9,028 nucleotides of DNA from Desulfonema limicola (GTDB lineage Bacteria; Desulfobacterota; Desulfobacteria; Desulfobacterales; DYRC01): the NCBI GenBank assembly GCA_020718925.1, contig DYRC01000160.1:1-9028 (forward strand), read 5' to 3'. Within the stretch, counting starts at the first letter, position 1, and each line of letters starts with the position of its first letter. The position numbers and the translations under genes were made by a program. The notes below the pieces were generated by a model. The model was not told where the DNA came from. It was given only the letters and a program-made list of their open reading frames with translations, and searched no databases. Of this stretch, positions 1 through 6,819 are shown piece after piece.

Positions 1-1289
1 AAGAACGTACAAAGCAATTAGAAAATTTAAATCATCGCAAAGAAGTATTGATTAAACTTGCTCAGAAATTAACTTCTGCTATTCAGTTGAATGAAGATGG
101 AATTTTGAGGTTAATCTATGAAAACGCAACCGAATTGATGGATACAAGCAATATGTATATTGCGTTGTATGATGAAAAAACTGATATTGTACGATTTGGT
201 CTTGCTTATGTGGAAGGTACACAGATCAATGTTAATGAAGATAAGAGGTATAAGCCGCGTTCAGGTGGAATGGGTAAGACCGAAGCGATAATCCGAGATA
301 AGAAGTCTTTATTTCATCCTACATGGGCTGAGTCTGATGCTTGGTACAATGAGCCGGGTCATAAAGAATACACGGGGAAGGCTTTACCATCATGGATGGG
401 GGTTCCGGTGATAGCTAATGAGAAAGTTCTTGGCGTTGTCGCTACTTATAATGAATCACAGGAATATGTTTATACCAAAGACGACCTTGAAATCCTTCAA
501 GCTATGGCTGATATTGCAGCAATTGCTTTGGGTAATGCTCGGCTTTATGATAACCTTGAGATGCGTGTTAAAGAACGTACCGCAGAGCTTGAAAATGCCC
601 AAGAGGGAATTGCAAACAGGGAACGCGAACTAGTTAAAAGTGGTATTGCTATGGATTTTATCCATAAAATGAATAATTTGGCAGGAACAATTCCAGCGTG
701 GATATCATTGATTAAAAGAAAACTGAAATCAGAGAGCAACCCCGATTCTAAAATTATTGAATATCTTGATAAAATTAATCAAGATACAGGACTTCTCCTT
801 AATGAAGCTAATGAATTGAGAAAACCCATTTCCGAACCTGAAAAAATTGATATGGAAGAAGTTGTGGGGGCTATTGTTGCTCAGGTTGAAATGATGGTCT
901 TACCGGATATTAAAATCATATTCAATGATCCTGAAGATGATTTATTTCCTGTTTATGGAATTAAAGAGCAGATAGCTGTTGCTATATACAGCGTTATAGA
1001 GAACGGCGTTAAGGCGATTTCAGGTCGGGGGAAAATTACGGTTGATATAAAAAATAAAGAAGGAAAGTATGTAGAAATTGATATTTCCGATACAGGCTGT
1101 GGTATTTCGCAAGATAAGATTGATTCCATTTTTGAATACGGCAAAAGTTTCTGGACTGATAAAAAAGGAACCGGATACGGTCTTTGGAGAGCGCGAAGTA
1201 TTATTCAAAGCATGAAAGGAAATATTAAGGTGGTAAATACCAAAGAAGGCGAAGGGACTACATTCACGATTACCTTGCCTATTGAATGA
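1..1289 (+). CDS. GAF-domain sensor histidine kinase, 5'-truncated by the window edge
   Basis: Cytosolic-type sensor kinase that should autophosphorylate a His and pass the phosphate to the receivers encoded next. The frame is open from nt 3; a TTG at 48 is only the first possible start inside the window and has no convincing SD, so the true start lies upstream. Residues are numbered from that TTG. A GAF domain spans about 15-163 (SWMGVPVI and VLGVVA core strands). A coiled coil follows at about 165-200. The H-box is atypical, FIHKMNNLAGTIP with His206. The HATPase_c domain shows N319 (VIENGVKAI), the G1 box DTGCGI (D348) and the G2 box GTGYGLW (374-380), so it looks catalytically intact. The first 10 bases recur exactly at 571-580, both encoding an ERT..LEN coiled-coil start, so another sensor module probably lies upstream. 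The ligand is unknown. Confidence 0.9.
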   Translation, partial: ERTKQLENLNHRKEVLIKLAQKLTSAIQLNEDGILRLIYENATELMDTSNMYIALYDEKTDIVRFGLAYVEGTQINVNEDKRYKPRSGGMGKTEAIIRDKKSLFHPTWAESDAWYNEPGHKEYTGKALPSWMGVPVIANEKVLGVVATYNESQEYVYTKDDLEILQAMADIAAIALGNARLYDNLEMRVKERTAELENAQEGIANRERELVKSGIAMDFIHKMNNLAGTIPAWISLIKRKLKSESNPDSKIIEYLDKINQDTGLLLNEANELRKPISEPEKIDMEEVVGAIVAQVEMMVLPDIKIIFNDPEDDLFPVYGIKEQIAVAIYSVIENGVKAISGRGKITVDIKNKEGKYVEIDISDTGCGISQDKIDSIFEYGKSFWTDKKGTGYGLWRARSIIQSMKGNIKVVNTKEGEGTTFTITLPIE

Positions 1290-1297
1290 TTTTTTTC

Positions 1298-1303
1298 GGA
1301 GGA
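1298..1303 (+). promoter_or_regulatory. Shine-Dalgarno for first receiver gene
   Basis: GGAGGA lies 4 nt before the ATG at 1308, in the 18-nt gap after the kinase stop codon. It fixes the start of the first receiver protein. Confidence 0.75.
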
Positions 1304-1307
1304 TGCT

Positions 1308-1718
1308 ATGAAGGGAAATATTCTTATTGTGGATGATCAGCCTAATTGGCGGGAATTATTGTCTGTTATTTTGACAGATGATGGTCATAAAGTTACAACA
1401 GCAACTAATTTTCAAGAAGCTGTTGATTTGTTGAAACGTAACTCTTTTGATATTGCAATTCTTGATATGCGATTGGTTGATGCTTCGTCGTATAATATTC
1501 AGGGTATGGAGGTATTAAAAGAGGCTAAAAAGCAGCAGCCTTCAATAAAAGCTATCATTCTGACCGGATACCCGGATCACGATCAAAAAGAGAAGGCTGT
1601 GAATTTCTATAAGGCAGATGGCTATTATGAAAAGGCTCCTAATGGAAAACCATTTGACATTGAGGTATTCAGCAAAGAAATTTTCAAATTATTGAATGAG
1701 GAGAAATATGCTGAATAA
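1308..1718 (+). CDS. stand-alone response regulator receiver protein
   Basis: A 136-residue single receiver (REC) domain with no output domain, expected to take phosphate from the kinase encoded 18 nt upstream. The acidic pocket is D9-D10 (ILIVDDQPNW), the phospho-acceptor is D53 (IAILDMRL), the switch Thr is T86 (IILTGYP), and the conserved Lys is probably K109 (YYEKAP). All key residues are therefore present. The insertion after D53 (VDASSYNIQG) resembles the long beta3-alpha3 loop of receivers that work in phosphorelays. It overlaps the next receiver gene by 11 nt, which suggests translational coupling. With no DNA-binding domain it probably acts by protein contact or as a phosphate shuttle or sink. 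The family call is secure; the partner assignment is inferred from gene order. Confidence 0.92.
   Translation: MKGNILIVDDQPNWRELLSVILTDDGHKVTTATNFQEAVDLLKRNSFDIAILDMRLVDASSYNIQGMEVLKEAKKQQPSIKAIILTGYPDHDQKEKAVNFYKADGYYEKAPNGKPFDIEVFSKEIFKLLNEEKYAE
1698..1703 (+). promoter_or_regulatory. Shine-Dalgarno deciding the second receiver start
   Basis: GAGGAG lies 4 nt before the ATG at 1708, inside the end of the previous gene. It favours 1708 over the in-frame ATG at 1696, which would place this motif inside the coding sequence. Confidence 0.7.
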
Positions 1719-2166
1719 CGAAATGCAATTTGATTTGCTGATAGTTGATGACGATCCAAGATGGAAGGATATTATCACAACATCTGTTGATGATATATAT
1801 TCTTATGATATTTCAGGCTGTTATGAAGAAACTACTCAAAAACTTAAGGATAACAGCTATAAAATTATATGTATGGATTTAAAAATTCTCAGAAAAGGCT
1901 CTTCATCCATAGCAAATGGACGAAAATTATTGCTTTTTTTAAGAAAAAACTTTCCTGATTTACCAATTATTTTGATTTCCGGCTTTATTATAGGAAATCC
2001 TAACATATATATAGAGGAATATCCTAACATCAAGAAAATACTTATTAAAGGTGAATCTGATGATTTTATGGAACATTTAGAAAAGTCGTTAATAGAAATA
2101 TATTCTTCTATTCAGGATAAAAAAGCTATTGAGGGGAAATCAGAGAATAATGGAAAGTTTGATTGA
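1708..2166 (+). CDS. second stand-alone receiver-domain protein
   Basis: A 152-residue single receiver domain, counted from ATG 1708. It shows the acidic triplet D14-D15-D16 (LLIVDDDPRW), acceptor D57 (IICMDLKIL), S91 at the switch position (ILISGF) and K114 (KILIKGE). It can therefore in principle be phosphorylated, but it diverges strongly from the first receiver and is not a recent duplicate. The hydrophilic tail (about 135-152) carries no recognisable output domain. It overlaps its upstream neighbour by 11 nt and the downstream gene by 17 nt. The coding sequence is very AT-rich, with many AAA, ATA and AAT codons. Inference: it may serve the degenerate kinase-like protein encoded next, or be the second step of a relay. 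Confidence 0.88.
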   Translation: MLNNEMQFDLLIVDDDPRWKDIITTSVDDIYSYDISGCYEETTQKLKDNSYKIICMDLKILRKGSSSIANGRKLLLFLRKNFPDLPIILISGFIIGNPNIYIEEYPNIKKILIKGESDDFMEHLEKSLIEIYSSIQDKKAIEGKSENNGKFD

Positions 2167-3244
2167 TAACCTTGATGGAGCAAGAATTAAAAATATAGCA
2201 CAGACAATTATAGGAAAGTTATCCCCAGTGAGCGGCTGGTTTCTTATAGTTAAAAAACATTTAAGCAAAAGGAGCAGTGGTACCCCAAAAATTATAGGTC
2301 ATATAGATATAATTGATAAGGATGTAGCATCAGCTATCTCTCTTCTTGATTTTTTAATTAACAATATACCAGAATCTGCTGAGTTGGAAGGTGTAATAGC
2401 CGATATTGTTAAACAAAAAGAGGATAAATATAGAGATAGAGGAATCAGTATTAATTATAATGAGACACAAAAGAAACTTTATAAAGTTGATAAACGAGTT
2501 CTTGATGTGATTAATGATGTTTTAGATATTGCTATACCATTATGTAAAAATAATCGAATTAATATTGAAATACAAAACAATAATGATACAAATGTTAAGA
2601 TAATTATTTCGGAGATGGCGATTTCCGATTTTCATTCTACAGCAGAGTTATTAGAGAAATTTAGAAAATATATTAGTAGTATTACTATTAAAATTATAAA
2701 AGAAGTAGGTAATGGAGACACCTTTGAAATCACATCGCCAATATTTCCAAATGAAAGGAAAAAAATCATGATTATCGAATTACTCACCACAGCAACCGCT
2801 GGTGCTGGGATTAAATTTTTGTTTGACCGATTAGGAAAATCCGTAGATCGGGTGAATGATGAACAACTGGCAAAAATCAGGAAAGCGGAATCCGCTAACA
2901 ATGATCAAGAACTTGAATCTGCTAAACATTCAATGCGAGAACTCCGAAAAATCAATCCTGAAATTGATTCGGTAGATTCTTTTGTATTATGGGTTGAGGA
3001 GCGAGTCAGATCGAATTATGATGATTTGTTCAGAGTCAGTAAGTTGGTTCTTGATGTTTTAATAGAAAAAACAAAATTCCAAGCGGATAAAGTCAAAAAA
3101 GATAAGCTATTAAAAATGGAATCGGGTCTTGCTGATGAAATTCAGGTATTTGAGGATGCTCTTGATACCGGTGATAGTAACTCACAAATTAGAAGGAATT
3201 TGCATGAACGAATGAAAAAAGCTCTTGAGTTTATAAAAGCGTAA
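2150..3244 (+). CDS. degenerate histidine-kinase-like protein fused to an unknown helical domain
   Basis: A 364-residue protein in two parts. Residues 1-200 follow the layout of the kinase two genes upstream: a DHp-like helical pair (about 10-73, with HIDIIDKDVASAISLLDFL as the second helix), then an HATPase-like region (about 78-200) ending in GNGDTFEITSPIFP, parallel to GEGTTFTITLPIE of the first kinase. No His occupies the H-box position (IIGKLSPVSG). The N-box is reduced to INDVLDIAI, and no DxGxG or GxGxG motif is present, so it is probably catalytically dead. Residues 207-364 are helical and charged, starting with a moderately hydrophobic stretch (IIELLTTATAGAGIKFLF); I recognise no family. 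A TTG at 2129 is an alternative start; ATG 2150 fits the domain start better but has no strong SD, so coupling to the upstream gene by the 17-nt overlap is likely. The pseudokinase call is inference. Confidence 0.8.
   Translation: MESLIDNLDGARIKNIAQTIIGKLSPVSGWFLIVKKHLSKRSSGTPKIIGHIDIIDKDVASAISLLDFLINNIPESAELEGVIADIVKQKEDKYRDRGISINYNETQKKLYKVDKRVLDVINDVLDIAIPLCKNNRINIEIQNNNDTNVKIIISEMAISDFHSTAELLEKFRKYISSITIKIIKEVGNGDTFEITSPIFPNERKKIMIIELLTTATAGAGIKFLFDRLGKSVDRVNDEQLAKIRKAESANNDQELESAKHSMRELRKINPEIDSVDSFVLWVEERVRSNYDDLFRVSKLVLDVLIEKTKFQADKVKKDKLLKMESGLADEIQVFEDALDTGDSNSQIRRNLHERMKKALEFIKA
2754..2770 (+). promoter_or_regulatory. possible internal SD and start codon for the C-terminal domain
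   Basis: AAAGGA (2754-2759) lies 8 nt before an in-frame ATG (2768, Met207 of the fused protein), exactly at the junction between the kinase-like half and the unknown half. It could give a separate 158-residue protein ending at 3244. Confidence 0.4.
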
Positions 3245-3339
3245 TTGATTCTATCGTTTCTCTGCCTCATAGCCCTGCGGCACGATAATAGGCGCGGTTG
3301 AAAGACATGAGCTAAATTCGGAAGGATTGAAAGAACATC
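3245..3339. other. intergenic region before the toxin-antitoxin pair
   Basis: These 95 nt separate the signalling cassette from the antitoxin gene. They hold an imperfect inverted repeat: TATCGT at 3252-3257 against ACGATA at 3282-3287, with an inner TGCC/GGCA pair. GGAAGGA ends about 13 nt before the antitoxin ATG and is a distant SD candidate. I see no clear -35/-10 promoter and no T-tailed terminator. Confidence 0.35.
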
Positions 3340-3585
3340 ATGAAAGTCGCTTCTGTCGGTGAATTGAAAAATAATCTGAGTAAAATTCTTTCCATTGCGG
3401 AACATGGAGAAATTGTGCAGATTCTGAGGCGGAATGTCCCGATTGCCCGTCTGGTTCCTTATTATGAAATCAAAGAAAAGAAAAATAAGACCATATTAGG
3501 CTGCGGACATGGAACTGTGCAGGTTAAAGGAAATCTGACCGAGCCGATGATTCCTGAAAATAATTGGGATATGCTGAAAGAATGA
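3340..3585 (+). CDS. Phd/YefM-family antitoxin
   Basis: An 81-residue antitoxin of the Phd/YefM fold. The N-terminal part (1-45, MKVASVGELKNNLSKIL, then a GEIVQILRRNVPIARLVP strand pair) is the DNA-binding dimer domain typical of the family, which usually represses its own operon. The C-terminal tail (about 60-81, with LTEPMIPENNWDML) matches the acidic, Trp-containing segment by which such antitoxins wrap their PIN toxin. Its stop overlaps the toxin start in an ATGA (3582-3585), so the two are translationally coupled. Base composition is closer to the right half of the window than to the signalling cassette before it. Role: neutralises the PIN RNase encoded next. Confidence 0.9.
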   Translation: MKVASVGELKNNLSKILSIAEHGEIVQILRRNVPIARLVPYYEIKEKKNKTILGCGHGTVQVKGNLTEPMIPENNWDMLKE

Positions 3586-3974
3586 AGCTGCTCCTTGATA
3601 CTTGCTGTATTATCTGGGCAATTTCTGATTCGGCGTCCCTTTCCAAGTCAACAAAGGTTCTGATGGAAGACAGCAATTCTGAAATATTCGTTTCACCGAT
3701 CAGTGCTGCGGAAATCGCGTGTGCAACAGAACGGGGGCGTATTGTTTTGGATCGACCGTGGAAAAAATGGTTCAGGTATTATGTGGATCTCAACGGCTGG
3801 CAGATAGAAACTATTGATCTGGACATCATTGAAGAAGCATTTTCACTTCCCGGTACTTTTCATGCTGATCCGGCAGACCGCATCATCACTGCTACGGCAA
3901 GACTGAGAAATTTTACTATTCTGACCGCTGATCGCAAAATTTTGGATTATCCACATGTTCACGGAGTTTGGTAG
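3582..3974 (+). CDS. vapC: PIN-domain ribonuclease toxin (VapC-like)
   Basis: A 130-residue single PIN domain, predicted to be a Mg2+-dependent RNase that blocks growth when its antitoxin is degraded. Acidic residues of the active site are visible: D6 (LLLDTC), E44 (AAEIA), D96/D99 (HADPADRII) and D117 (LTADRKI). The HADPADR segment is typical of the PIN subgroup paired with Phd/YefM antitoxins. I place the start at ATG 3582, overlapping the antitoxin stop by 4 nt; a TTG at 3564 in frame would add six residues not expected for the family, in front of the beta1 strand. Length and motifs are complete, so the toxin looks functional. The substrate RNA cannot be read from sequence. Confidence 0.92.
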   Translation: MKLLLDTCCIIWAISDSASLSKSTKVLMEDSNSEIFVSPISAAEIACATERGRIVLDRPWKKWFRYYVDLNGWQIETIDLDIIEEAFSLPGTFHADPADRIITATARLRNFTILTADRKILDYPHVHGVW

Positions 3975-3983
3975 CCGGGAATT

Positions 3984-4033
3984 AAGATTCGATATACAAA
4001 TCATAATGATTTTAACAGCATAAAAAGAATCTT
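3984..4033. repeat. nested AT-rich inverted repeat between convergent genes
   Basis: Outer arms AAGATTC (3984-3990) and GAATCTT (4027-4033) are perfect complements. They flank a perfect 15-nt palindrome, AAATCAT-A-ATGATTT, at 3998-4012. It lies between the end of the PIN toxin gene and the end of the TolC-like gene on the other strand. It may be a weak bidirectional terminator or a protein-binding site; it is not GC-rich like a classic terminator. Confidence 0.5.
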
Positions 4034-4034
4034 A

Positions 4035-6251
4035 TCACACCCCCGTCAGCACAGACACCACGCTTTTATGAACCCAGCCTTCAGTGCCGTCGTTCATCTG
4101 TATTCTGTACCATTCATCGCCCATAATGCCGGTGGCTTTGAAGCGCGCGCCTTTTTCCTCTATCTTTTTGACAGGATGCAGCGGCGACGGACCTGTGCGG
4201 ATGTTGGCTTTTTTGATGGTGATAATCAGCATTTGTGCCTCTTTGATTTGCTGATCGCCTTTGGCTGCCTGCTCTGTTTCTTCTTTAACGTCCTCTTTTG
4301 CTGCTGCTGTTTCTTGCGGAGATTCTTCGCGTTCTTTGAGCGGCAGATCATCGCTGACATTCGGTGGCTCTTTTTTTGCCACCTGCTCGACTTTGGGCTG
4401 TTTTTCGCCGTTAAGCACCGGGCGAATCATAACGGTCGGAATCCATCCGTCTGATCCGTCGTTGAGTTCGATTTTAAGCCAGCCTTTGGACGACCAATCT
4501 ATCAATTTGTAATGCTCGCCCATAAATGCCTGAATTTTAATCTTGGAATTGACAGAAGGCTCGGCGTAAATATCTGCCACATCCGTGCGGATAGATACCT
4601 TTTTGCCAGACGTTTCTGCGGTTTTGGCAGTTGTTTTGAGATTTTCTTCAATCAGACCGCTGACCGCATCCGGCGGACGCTCCCGTTCTTCCTGTATTTC
4701 GATATTTTCAAGCTTGACAGTCCCGGTGCCGGGCATGGATTTCTCCACATCTGACATGCGTACCTGACGGGGTTCGTTCAGAATCCGTCCCCATTCTTTA
4801 AACGATTGCTCTAATGATTTTGACAATGCGCCGACTCCGGCAGTGCCGACCGCACCGGGCAGGGGATCAAGCCCGATAGAATTATAAATCCGTCCTGCGG
4901 CATTTTGCAGTTCTGTGAATGCCAGATGATGGCGCATCTTTGCCACCAGCGCATTGGTGGCACTTCGGATGACCGTCAGTTCATCCGCTTTACCCACAGA
5001 ACCCGCTGCTGCGGTCTGAGCATCAAGCTTGTTGTTCACATCATCCAACATTCTGGAAACGTTGTATTCTTCCATTGCCATGCCGTATCGCTGCCGCGAC
5101 AGATGAACCTGCGTCAGCACTGCCACGCTTAACGCCAGTCTGCGGGTATGATCCACTTCCTGCTGGCTTTTTGCCGCACGATATGACGCGGGACCTGATA
5201 CTAATTTGAAGATGTTGAGCGACACTTTTGTTCCCGCATCCCACCAGCTTTTCTGATAGAGAAAATCATTGCTGTTGTAGTTATAGCCGAAATTGAGATT
5301 GAGTCCGGGCAGCATTTCCAAGATGGCTTTCCGGGCTTCAAGCGCGCTGATGCTTGCCCGATAATCTTCTTCCCTAAGTTCGGGGCGATACGCCATTGCC
5401 AGCCGCTCCAGATTTTCAATGGGATTGTTGAATAACGGAATATCCGGCGAATTCCACTCCGGTTCAATGACCTGAAATTTTGTGCCGGGGCTTAAATTCA
5501 TCAGGGTTGCCAATTCGGTTTTGGCAGGGCTTAAATTCTGAATCAATCCCCACAACAGCCGGATATTTTCAAGAAGCTCGCGCTGATATTCCAGCGATTC
5601 TTTAGGGGGCTTGAGACGCTCATCAGAGATTTTTTTGGATCGCTCCAATGCGGATTTTGCGCGTTCCAAAAGATTGGTCATTTCCTGAAGCAGACGCTCC
5701 GCGCTGGACGCCCGGCAATACGCATAGCGCACATCCTGAATGATGTTCTGCAAGACTTTGCGCCGCCGCTCTTCGGCAATCAGAAGATTATCCGCCTGCT
5801 GACGCGCCCGGACATAGCTCACGCCGAAATCCAACACATTCCACAACATGCCGATATTAAAGGTCTGAGTTGTGCGCTCTTCAGACGTGGACGCCTCTAA
5901 GGACTGCCTGCCGGTCAGCAAAGATATACTGTACGCGCCGCTTTCGTTGTTTCTGAAATTATATCCGGCAGATGTCGCCACTTTTGGCAGCATATCGAAA
6001 TTCGACAGATCAGCCTGTTTGCTTGCCAACGCCGTTTCCATCAATTTAAGCCGATGATCAAGATTATATCGGATAGCCCGTGCCATCGCGTCATAGATGT
6101 TCAAGGGCGAGGTCAGCGGCTCCTGATTGGCATACATTTCCTTGATGTCTTTATCCACGCGCTGCTCAATCTGACTCATGGTCATAGGCTTGGGCAGCAC
6201 CGCGCACCCGCACATCAATAAACCTATCAGTAAAATGACATATCGTCTCAT
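4035..6251 (-). CDS. TolC-family outer-membrane lipoprotein with two C-terminal SH3b domains
   Basis: A 738-residue protein, far longer than the usual 450-500 for outer-membrane efflux proteins. The signal peptide ends in LIGLLMCGC, with Cys16 (or Cys14) the likely lipidated residue. Residues 50-460 carry the duplicated TolC arrangement: long amphipathic helices (about 150-255 and 285-310, 360-460) and strands that would form the barrel (GYNFR near 96, FNIGMLWNVLDFG 131-143, LNLNFGYNYNSND 317-329). After a linker, SH3b-1 spans about 551-612 (ADIYAEPS...DGWIPTVMI), a Glu/Lys-rich linker 613-673, and SH3b-2 674-735 (ANIRTGPS...EGWVHKSVV). SH3b domains usually bind peptidoglycan or peptides. SD AGGAG (6261-6265) overlaps the stop of the upstream gene, 13 nt away. 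It is the last gene of its operon. The transported substrate is unknown, and no RND pump or adaptor gene is in the window. Confidence 0.88.
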   Translation of the reverse strand: MRRYVILLIGLLMCGCAVLPKPMTMSQIEQRVDKDIKEMYANQEPLTSPLNIYDAMARAIRYNLDHRLKLMETALASKQADLSNFDMLPKVATSAGYNFRNNESGAYSISLLTGRQSLEASTSEERTTQTFNIGMLWNVLDFGVSYVRARQQADNLLIAEERRRKVLQNIIQDVRYAYCRASSAERLLQEMTNLLERAKSALERSKKISDERLKPPKESLEYQRELLENIRLLWGLIQNLSPAKTELATLMNLSPGTKFQVIEPEWNSPDIPLFNNPIENLERLAMAYRPELREEDYRASISALEARKAILEMLPGLNLNFGYNYNSNDFLYQKSWWDAGTKVSLNIFKLVSGPASYRAAKSQQEVDHTRRLALSVAVLTQVHLSRQRYGMAMEEYNVSRMLDDVNNKLDAQTAAAGSVGKADELTVIRSATNALVAKMRHHLAFTELQNAAGRIYNSIGLDPLPGAVGTAGVGALSKSLEQSFKEWGRILNEPRQVRMSDVEKSMPGTGTVKLENIEIQEERERPPDAVSGLIEENLKTTAKTAETSGKKVSIRTDVADIYAEPSVNSKIKIQAFMGEHYKLIDWSSKGWLKIELNDGSDGWIPTVMIRPVLNGEKQPKVEQVAKKEPPNVSDDLPLKEREESPQETAAAKEDVKEETEQAAKGDQQIKEAQMLIITIKKANIRTGPSPLHPVKKIEEKGARFKATGIMGDEWYRIQMNDGTEGWVHKSVVSVLTGV

Positions 6252-6264
6252 GTTTTCAATCTCC

Positions 6265-6819
6265 TTACAACTGCTTATCGCTCAACTTTCTATAAAGCTC
6301 AGATGCCCAGCGGCAAATTGTGCTGTTTTTATCTGCTTCTTTTTCAAGTATCTTCTCAAGATAGCCCTTTGCTCCGGCAGTATTCCCAAACCCTTCGGAA
6401 AGAATCCGGGCTTTGAGAAATAATGCTTCTGACCAATCTGAATCCTGTTCAAGAATAGCATTGACAAGTTCAAGTGCCTGCTGAAAGTTTTTCTTTGCCG
6501 TAAAATGTCTGGCTTTGTCAAAATCAGCCTGAAGCCGTTCCCGAATAGTCCACGATGCCTTTTGTCCGGTAAGAATCCTGCCTGCAACATCACCGGTTCT
6601 GTTCACAATGAACATGACTATCGGGCTGATACCTCCGGCAATCACTGCGGCAATCGCTGATGATATAAGAATGCTGACAAGAAACGGCAAATCGTAATTA
6701 AAATAGCATAGCGTAAATCCGATAAAAAAGAAAGGGTAAAACACCCAAATAACTGCCCGCAGGGCGCGGGCGCGGGCAGCAGAATCCTGATCTTTCATAT
6801 AAATACCGCCTGTTTTCAT
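6265..6819 (-). CDS. membrane protein with two transmembrane helices and TPR-like C-terminus
   Basis: A 184-residue protein of unknown function. Two hydrophobic segments at about 21-40 and 44-72 form a likely hairpin, with basic residues (ARARALR) before the first. The soluble tail (about 95-183) contains helix pairs of TPR type (FDKARHFTAKKNFQQALELVNAIL; then WSEALFLKARIL), suggesting protein-protein contacts. Its ATG at 6819 overlaps the stop of the metal-binding-protein gene in an ATGA, consistent with coupling. A second in-frame ATG at 6798 has AGGCGG 9-10 nt upstream and would shorten the protein by 7 residues; either could be used. The tail probably lies in the cytoplasm if both termini do. 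Its position between a metal-binding protein and an outer-membrane protein suggests a scaffolding role, which is inference. Confidence 0.75.
   Translation of the reverse strand: MKTGGIYMKDQDSAARARALRAVIWVFYPFFFIGFTLCYFNYDLPFLVSILISSAIAAVIAGGISPIVMFIVNRTGDVAGRILTGQKASWTIRERLQADFDKARHFTAKKNFQQALELVNAILEQDSDWSEALFLKARILSEGFGNTAGAKGYLEKILEKEADKNSTICRWASELYRKLSDKQL

Noticed and set aside
3564..3581. Longer start (TTG) for the PIN toxin
   Set aside because: The ATGA overlap at 3582 and the position of the catalytic LLLDTC strand fit the shorter form.
4068..4512. Two overlapping + strand open frames rich in Cys and Phe or in Ser
   Set aside because: They lie opposite the SH3b tail of the TolC-like gene, whose Glu/Lys-rich codons read as Phe/Ser/Cys on the other strand.
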